Shown here one piece after another: positions 60,406-64,000 of a DNA stretch of 64,000 bases. Within the stretch, counting starts at the first letter, position 1, and the number at the start of each line of letters is the position of its first letter. The stretch spans positions 1 to 64,000 of the forward strand of contig CAIVPZ010000068.1 in assembly GCA_903907955.1 (NCBI GenBank), in the 5' to 3' direction. Made by a program: the position numbers and the translations under genes. The notes beneath the pieces are model-generated. The model saw only the letters and a program-made list of their open reading frames with translations. It searched no databases and was not told where the DNA came from. This DNA is from an uncultured Acetobacteraceae bacterium (GTDB taxonomy: Bacteria; Pseudomonadota; Alphaproteobacteria; Acetobacterales; Acetobacteraceae).

Positions 60406-61923
60406 ATGGCCCGTCTGGCGGTTGCCCGCCTCTCGTTCTGCTCGAACAGCTTCAATCCGCGCCGCACCCGGCTGGCGGAGCTGCTGCGCCATGAGTGGAC
60501 CGAAGGGCAGCCGGCATTTGCCCACCCCCGCGCCCCGCGCTCCGAGATCGACGGCCTGGCTGCCTTTCTCGCCGCCCGTCCGGGCTGGGAGGTGACCATG
60601 CTGCGCTGCGCCGCCGCTCCTGCCGGCGGGCCGCTCGCCGCCGAGGTCCTCGGCGCCTGGCTGTTCGAAGTCGAGCAGGCGCTCAGGCCAGGCCGCTTCG
60701 ATGCGCTCTACCTGTCGCTGCACGGCGCCTGTCAGGCCGAGGGTGATCCCGGTGCCGACACAACCGTGCTGCGGCGCCTGCGCATGGCGGCGCGGCGCCT
60801 GCCCATCGTGGCCACCTTCGGCAACGCCGCCAACATTTCCGACGAGGTGCCGCTGCTGCTCGACGCCTCCAGCATGGTCCGCGGGCCAGGCGACGGTGCC
60901 ACCGCAGCCGGCCGCGTGCTCACCATGCTGGAGGGCCTCCTGGCCGGCCGCATTCGTCCGATCGGCGCGGTGGCCCGGGTTCCGGCCCTGGCGCCGCCGG
61001 CGCAGTTGCAGCGGGTGATGCAGGAGGTGTGGCGCGACGCCCCCCCGGCGCCGCACACAACCCTGCTCGATGCCAGCGTGTCGTCGGGATTTGCCTGGGC
61101 CGACACCGCCTGGACCGGTCCGGCCGCCCTGGTCTGGGCCGACCGCGACGCCCGCACCGCCCGCGAGGTCGCGACCAGGCTGGCCCTTCGCCTGGCGCGC
61201 GGGCGCGATCATGGCGTCGGCGAGGACACGCTTCCGCCCGCCGAGGCGGTGGCCCGCGCCGCCGCGCGGGGTCGCACCCTGGTGCTCGATCCGGCCGACG
61301 ATCCCGATATGGGGGGCCTCGGCGATACGCCCGAACTGCTCCGCGCCATGCTGGCGACCGCAGCCGAACCCTCGGCGATCGGCGTACTGGCCGACCCGCG
61401 CGCCCTCGGCGCCGCGCATGGCGCCGGCGAAGGTGCGGTGGTCGATCTGCTGCTCGGCGCCTGCCTGACCTCGCTCTACGGCGCGCCGGTGGCGGCGCGG
61501 CTGCGCGTCGGCCGGCTGCTGCCGGACATGGCGGTGCTGCACGCCGGCCCGGTGGCCATCCTGGTGGCGGACCGGCCGACCGTCGCCGGGCCGGCCCTGC
61601 TGCACGCCGCCGGCATCGATCCCGGCAGCCTGCGGGTGCTGGCGCTGAAGGGCGGGGAGACGGTGCGGGCGGCGTTTTCGCCAGCCTTCCCGGAGGCGCT
61701 GACGGCCGGTTGTCCCGGACCGTCCAGCTACGACCTCGCCCGCCTGCCGTTCACCTACGTGGCCGCCGCGCGCCGCGCGCCCGAAGCGACGGAGCGCTAC
61801 GCCGAGGAGCAGCAGCGCGCCGCCGAGGCGGCCTTCCGCGGCGAACACCGTCGCGCGCATGCCCAGCGGGATGGCCTGCAACGCAAGGCCGCATCGGGGA
61901 CGCAGGTCTACGCCGTGGCGTAG
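60406..61923 (+). CDS. M81 (microcystinase C/MlrC-like) family protein lacking metal ligands
   Basis: A 505-aa protein with the two-domain layout of M81 metallopeptidases: the N-terminal catalytic domain with LSLHGAC (103-109) in place of LSLHGAM, and the C-terminal MlrC_C domain (about 300-480; HAGPVAILVADRPT, GIDPGSLRVLALKGGETVRAAF, DLARLPF). The residues that bind zinc in active members are changed: the early HETNTF motif is FCSNSF, and LDLHAN is FGNAAN (137-143). The fold is kept but the enzyme is probably inactive or has a new function. GGAAG precedes the ATG. Confidence 0.75.
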   Translation: MARLAVARLSFCSNSFNPRRTRLAELLRHEWTEGQPAFAHPRAPRSEIDGLAAFLAARPGWEVTMLRCAAAPAGGPLAAEVLGAWLFEVEQALRPGRFDALYLSLHGACQAEGDPGADTTVLRRLRMAARRLPIVATFGNAANISDEVPLLLDASSMVRGPGDGATAAGRVLTMLEGLLAGRIRPIGAVARVPALAPPAQLQRVMQEVWRDAPPAPHTTLLDASVSSGFAWADTAWTGPAALVWADRDARTAREVATRLALRLARGRDHGVGEDTLPPAEAVARAAARGRTLVLDPADDPDMGGLGDTPELLRAMLATAAEPSAIGVLADPRALGAAHGAGEGAVVDLLLGACLTSLYGAPVAARLRVGRLLPDMAVLHAGPVAILVADRPTVAGPALLHAAGIDPGSLRVLALKGGETVRAAFSPAFPEALTAGCPGPSSYDLARLPFTYVAAARRAPEATERYAEEQQRAAEAAFRGEHRRAHAQRDGLQRKAASGTQVYAVA

Positions 61924-61947
61924 CACGCCGTTCCGGGCCGGCGCCGG

Positions 61948-62043
61948 CTACTCCACCCCGTGCCCGCGGAACCACGCCAGCATGCGCTGCCACCCGTCGG
62001 CCGCATCGGCGGCGCCGGCCTCGATGCCGGCGGTGCTGGCGTT
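61948..62043 (-). pseudogene. possible C-terminal scrap of a dienelactone-hydrolase-like protein
   Basis: A 31-residue minus-strand reading, ending ADGWQRMLAWFRGHGVE, looks like the final helix of dienelactone hydrolase-family proteins (AxDAWxRTLAFFRRHL). Upstream of 62043 the resemblance stops. There is no start. It may be a gene remnant; the match is short. Confidence 0.3.
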
Positions 62044-62115
62044 TCGCCGGAGAGTTTGCCATCGTAACGGGCTGCCCTGGGCTTGTGGCTGCCCGCCCCG
62101 CAAAGGACCGATCCA

Positions 62116-62817
62116 GTGTCTGGTGCGCCCGACCCCGATCCTTCCCCGCCGCTTGTCGAGGGCCGCTCCTGCGGCGCCTGCGGCGTCTGCTGCCTCGTCC
62201 TCACCGTCCGGGAGCCTGACCTGCAGAAGCTCCCGGGCCATCGCTGCCCGCACTCCCGCGAGCACGACGGCTGCGCCGTCTACGCGACGCGGCCAAGGAT
62301 CTGCCGTGGCTATTATTGCGGCTGGCGGACGATGAAATGGGTCCGCCCGACGCTGCGGCCGGACATCTCGCATGTGCTGGTCAACCCGGTCTACGGGCTC
62401 CCGCAGCCGGACATGGCGCCCCGCGACGCGGTTGGCTTCATCCTTCTCAGCCCGGCGGCGCTCGACGCCGAGGGGCTGGCGGAGTCGGTCGCTGCCGCGG
62501 TGGCGGCGGACGTGCCAACCTTCATCACTACTCCCGGCCCGCCGGGATTCGCCGGTCCCGAAATACAGTTGAACGAGCTGCTGGCGATGGCCGTCTGGAC
62601 CAGGGACAAAGCGGCGCTGCTGCGCGCGCTTCGCCGGTATCACGATGAATGCCAGAGCGGCCCGTTCGTGCCGAGCGAGATCGAGGGGGCACTACAGGAT
62701 TTGCGCGACACTGCACGGCTTGCTGGACAAGACCTGCCACCTGACGGGGATCGTCGAGGCCGATGCGACCTTCATCCTGGAGTCATTCCGCAGGAACCGG
62801 CCCCTGCCAAAAGCTAA
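62116..62817 (+). CDS. YkgJ-family cysteine-cluster protein, C-terminus altered
   Basis: A 233-aa protein. The metal-binding pattern of YkgJ-like proteins is clear: Cys19, Cys22, Cys25, Cys26, then Cys44, Cys53, Cys63 and Cys68 (CGACGVCC, CAVYATRPRICRGYYC). Such proteins bind zinc or iron-sulphur; function is not established. The last 35-40 residues (from about 62700) overlap a transposase scrap and the end of the opposing gene and look unnatural, so the native stop was probably lost. Start GTG at 62116. Confidence 0.75.
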   Translation: MSGAPDPDPSPPLVEGRSCGACGVCCLVLTVREPDLQKLPGHRCPHSREHDGCAVYATRPRICRGYYCGWRTMKWVRPTLRPDISHVLVNPVYGLPQPDMAPRDAVGFILLSPAALDAEGLAESVAAAVAADVPTFITTPGPPGFAGPEIQLNELLAMAVWTRDKAALLRALRRYHDECQSGPFVPSEIEGALQDLRDTARLAGQDLPPDGDRRGRCDLHPGVIPQEPAPAKS

Positions 62818-63630
62818 CGCAACGAGAGCGAAACAAAAAGTCATCCAGGACGCAGGCGCCGGGGTGTCCGTTGGCGTTACGTCCGCGAAGGTTGTGCCGA
62901 ACCGGAACTCATCGGCATCCATCGTTTGCGGTGCGCCAGCACCGATGCGAATCTCGTTGAACGAAAAATCGTAGCCGGCAATACTAAACGTAGCGCTTGG
63001 CGTTGCCGGGGGGCTGCCGCCAATTGGTGTTGGATTGACGAAAAGAGACGCCGTGTCCGTTTTTCCGTTGAGTTCAACCACAAGCAGCACGGCATGCTCC
63101 GGTGTTATAGCTACGCCTGACACGCCACGGCGGGTAATTGCGCTAAGCTCCATGCTCCAGTTTGTGTTCAAATTGTCCTGTCCGATAAAAAATTGCTCCG
63201 GGTGCGAAGTGTTTGCTGTGTTGAATAGAGACAGGCCGGCATAGGCCCCAGCAGGGTTCTTATCGACATCCATTACAACACTGAACCAGTATATGTTATT
63301 TGCTGTATTGTACGTCGCTCCAAACTGCCGGAATACCGGCGCATAGCCTCCTACGAAGTCAAGCACGTTTCCGGCGTGGGCCAACCCGTGGTAATTGAAG
63401 TCGCTGCCTGGAGTTTCCATCGAGGCGTGATTTGTCCCCTGAGTCCACTTCTGCCCGGTCGTTGGCCAGTTTGCGTTGGTGCCTTGACCAGAAATCGGAG
63501 TGCCCGCCGCATAGGAAAAGCTGTCATACGCGATCAACGAGGCGTGCGCCGGAAAGGCAAGTGCAGCGCCGACAGCCACCGCCAGCAGTGCCCCAGCAAT
63601 GCGTCCAGTGCAGCGTTGGTACGTCATCAT
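62692..63630 (-). CDS. PEP-CTERM-like secreted protein with read-through end
   Basis: A 312-aa protein with a signal peptide (1 to about 31, ALAFPAHA), an extracellular-type domain with YDSFSYAAGTPI and many Asn, Thr and Gly, and a C-terminal sorting-like signal: PAPAS, a hydrophobic helix (WMTFCFALVALAFG) and basic RGRFLR. The usual motif is PEPAS; the acidic residue is replaced. About 30 further residues follow, which active PEP-CTERM proteins do not have; they are encoded in the transposase scrap. No exosortase in the window. Markedly lower GC than the neighbours. Confidence 0.7.
   Translation of the reverse strand: MMTYQRCTGRIAGALLAVAVGAALAFPAHASLIAYDSFSYAAGTPISGQGTNANWPTTGQKWTQGTNHASMETPGSDFNYHGLAHAGNVLDFVGGYAPVFRQFGATYNTANNIYWFSVVMDVDKNPAGAYAGLSLFNTANTSHPEQFFIGQDNLNTNWSMELSAITRRGVSGVAITPEHAVLLVVELNGKTDTASLFVNPTPIGGSPPATPSATFSIAGYDFSFNEIRIGAGAPQTMDADEFRFGTTFADVTPTDTPAPASWMTFCFALVALAFGRGRFLRNDSRMKVASASTIPVRWQVLSSKPCSVAQIL
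62705..62800 (+). mobile_element. IS1595-family transposase remnant
   Basis: In a third frame, between the YkgJ gene and the PEP-CTERM gene, the reading LLDKTCHLTGIVEADATFIL followed by ESF matches the start of the catalytic core of ISXO2/IS1595 transposases (typically LxGIVEADETFxLESF); the first catalytic Asp is kept. Only about 30 residues remain, with no start and no inverted repeats recognised. It marks an old insertion and deletion. Confidence 0.65.
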
Positions 63631-63864
63631 TGATAATCCTCGAAAACTGCGGCCGTCCTGAACGATATCACAGGTTCAGCCGAACATACGATCACATGTT
63701 GTTCAACAATAAATGCCACCGAATCGTCGTGCATTGATTTGGCGCATAAAGATCGATCAATGCCAAAAATTGATTGGTCCTTGCCCTCATCTTTTTATTG
63801 ACGCTCTGGCGCGACCGGGGGGCACATCGACATGACGTAGCGCGGGTGCGGGATCGGGGCGGAA
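63631..63864. other. AT-richer intergenic region at the right end
   Basis: About 230 bases without a supported gene. It should hold the promoter of the PEP-CTERM-like gene (minus strand). Base composition is lower in GC than anywhere else in the window (63640-63800), which fits acquired DNA. No terminal repeats were found. Confidence 0.4.
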
Positions 63865-63939
63865 TGGCTGGCGGCGGATGCGGCACAAATCGCACGAGCC
63901 TTGGAGGAGGACGCTTTGCAGGAGGTGACCCATGAATAG
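63865..63939 (+). pseudogene. C-terminal scrap of a RelE/HigB-like toxin
   Basis: A reading AEWLAADAAQIARALEEDALQEVTHE, ending with TAG, resembles the last 25 residues of RelE/HigB-type toxins (LxDxxLAxALxxGxLxEVxH). The frame is closed by TAG at 63838-63840, so the toxin's N-terminal part is missing. It overlaps the next start codon by 8 bases, the coupling usual for toxin-first pairs. Confidence 0.4.
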
Positions 63940-64000
63940 GCAGACGCAACCTGGTCGGCTGACCAAGGCGTTGCTGGAGACAGTCGACGACATGCGGCGC
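63932..64000 (+). CDS. 5' end of a probable antitoxin/XRE regulator (cut by window edge)
   Basis: ATG at 63932 has a strong ribosome site (GGAGG, 8 bases upstream). The 23 residues seen, starting MNRQTQPGRLTKALLETVDD, resemble the start of HigA-like helix-turn-helix antitoxins (ALLETAxDMxxAG). The rest lies beyond the window. Assignment depends on the toxin-like scrap just before it. Confidence 0.45.
   Translation, partial: MNRQTQPGRLTKALLETVDDMRR

Overview
The window is very GC-rich, tightly packed chromosomal DNA from an alphaproteobacterium, most likely a member of the Acetobacteraceae/Rhodospirillales. That placement is an inference from gene content: a CcrM-type adenine methyltransferase beside rnhB, an oxygen-sensing FNR with the alphaproteobacterial cysteine pattern, LpxI instead of LpxH, class I PHA synthase, and GC-rich tandem hairpins between genes. 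No rRNA, tRNA, CRISPR array, prophage or intact insertion sequence was seen.

Left part (1-6.4 kb): an alicyclic-acid degradation cluster. It holds a 3' fragment of a cyclohexanecarboxylate-CoA ligase (aliA-like), badI, pimC, pimD, a divergent MarR regulator (badR) facing badH, and a zinc-containing MDR oxidoreductase. Together these convert 2-hydroxy/2-ketocyclohexanecarboxyl-CoA to pimeloyl-CoA and on to its dehydrogenation. The ligase is broken at the left edge. Next come a PHA synthase (minus strand) and a PAS-GGDEF-hemerythrin protein.

10-20 kb: an unknown 549-aa protein and a CopD-like membrane protein, then a low-oxygen/nitrosative-stress block. The block is hcp-hcr-nsrR on the minus strand, and an ArsC-like protein, hemN, a 2OG-Fe(II) oxygenase, a GNAT-like protein and fnr around it. 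Three 14-bp FNR boxes (two perfect, one with one mismatch) and one long NsrR-like dyad lie in its intergenic regions, so the block looks self-contained: sensor, regulator, operators and targets.

20-46 kb: housekeeping. rnhB-ccrM, a 46-aa basic protein, uvrB, argG with a DUF1993 gene, a secreted alpha/beta hydrolase, an ArsR-methyltransferase fusion overlapping metH, nadE, a GluRS paralogue, then the envelope operon bamA-skp-lpxD-fabZ-lpxA with lpxI, gloA, and the ycjX/ycjF pair.

47.3-50.1 kb holds the most unusual set: a 79-aa peptide with a twin-arginine-like signal, a PqqD-like carrier/recognition protein, an HPr-kinase-like P-loop kinase and a family-5 nucleotidyltransferase, all on one strand and nearly overlapping. 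It resembles the kinase/nucleotidyltransferase tailoring module of some RiPP clusters but has no cyclase; its product and role are not known to me.

50-64 kb: a Sel1 lipoprotein, alaS, an AlkA-type glycosylase, a creatininase-family protein, a small methyltransferase, a DUF2235 hydrolase, a membrane glycosyltransferase, DUF1345, a degenerate M81 protein that has lost its metal ligands, a YkgJ cysteine-cluster protein, an IS1595-type transposase scrap, a PEP-CTERM-like secreted protein and the remains of a toxin-antitoxin pair running off the right edge. Two intergenic repeat families recur: seven clusters of short GC-rich hairpins, and three copies of a longer structured element placed directly after stop codons.
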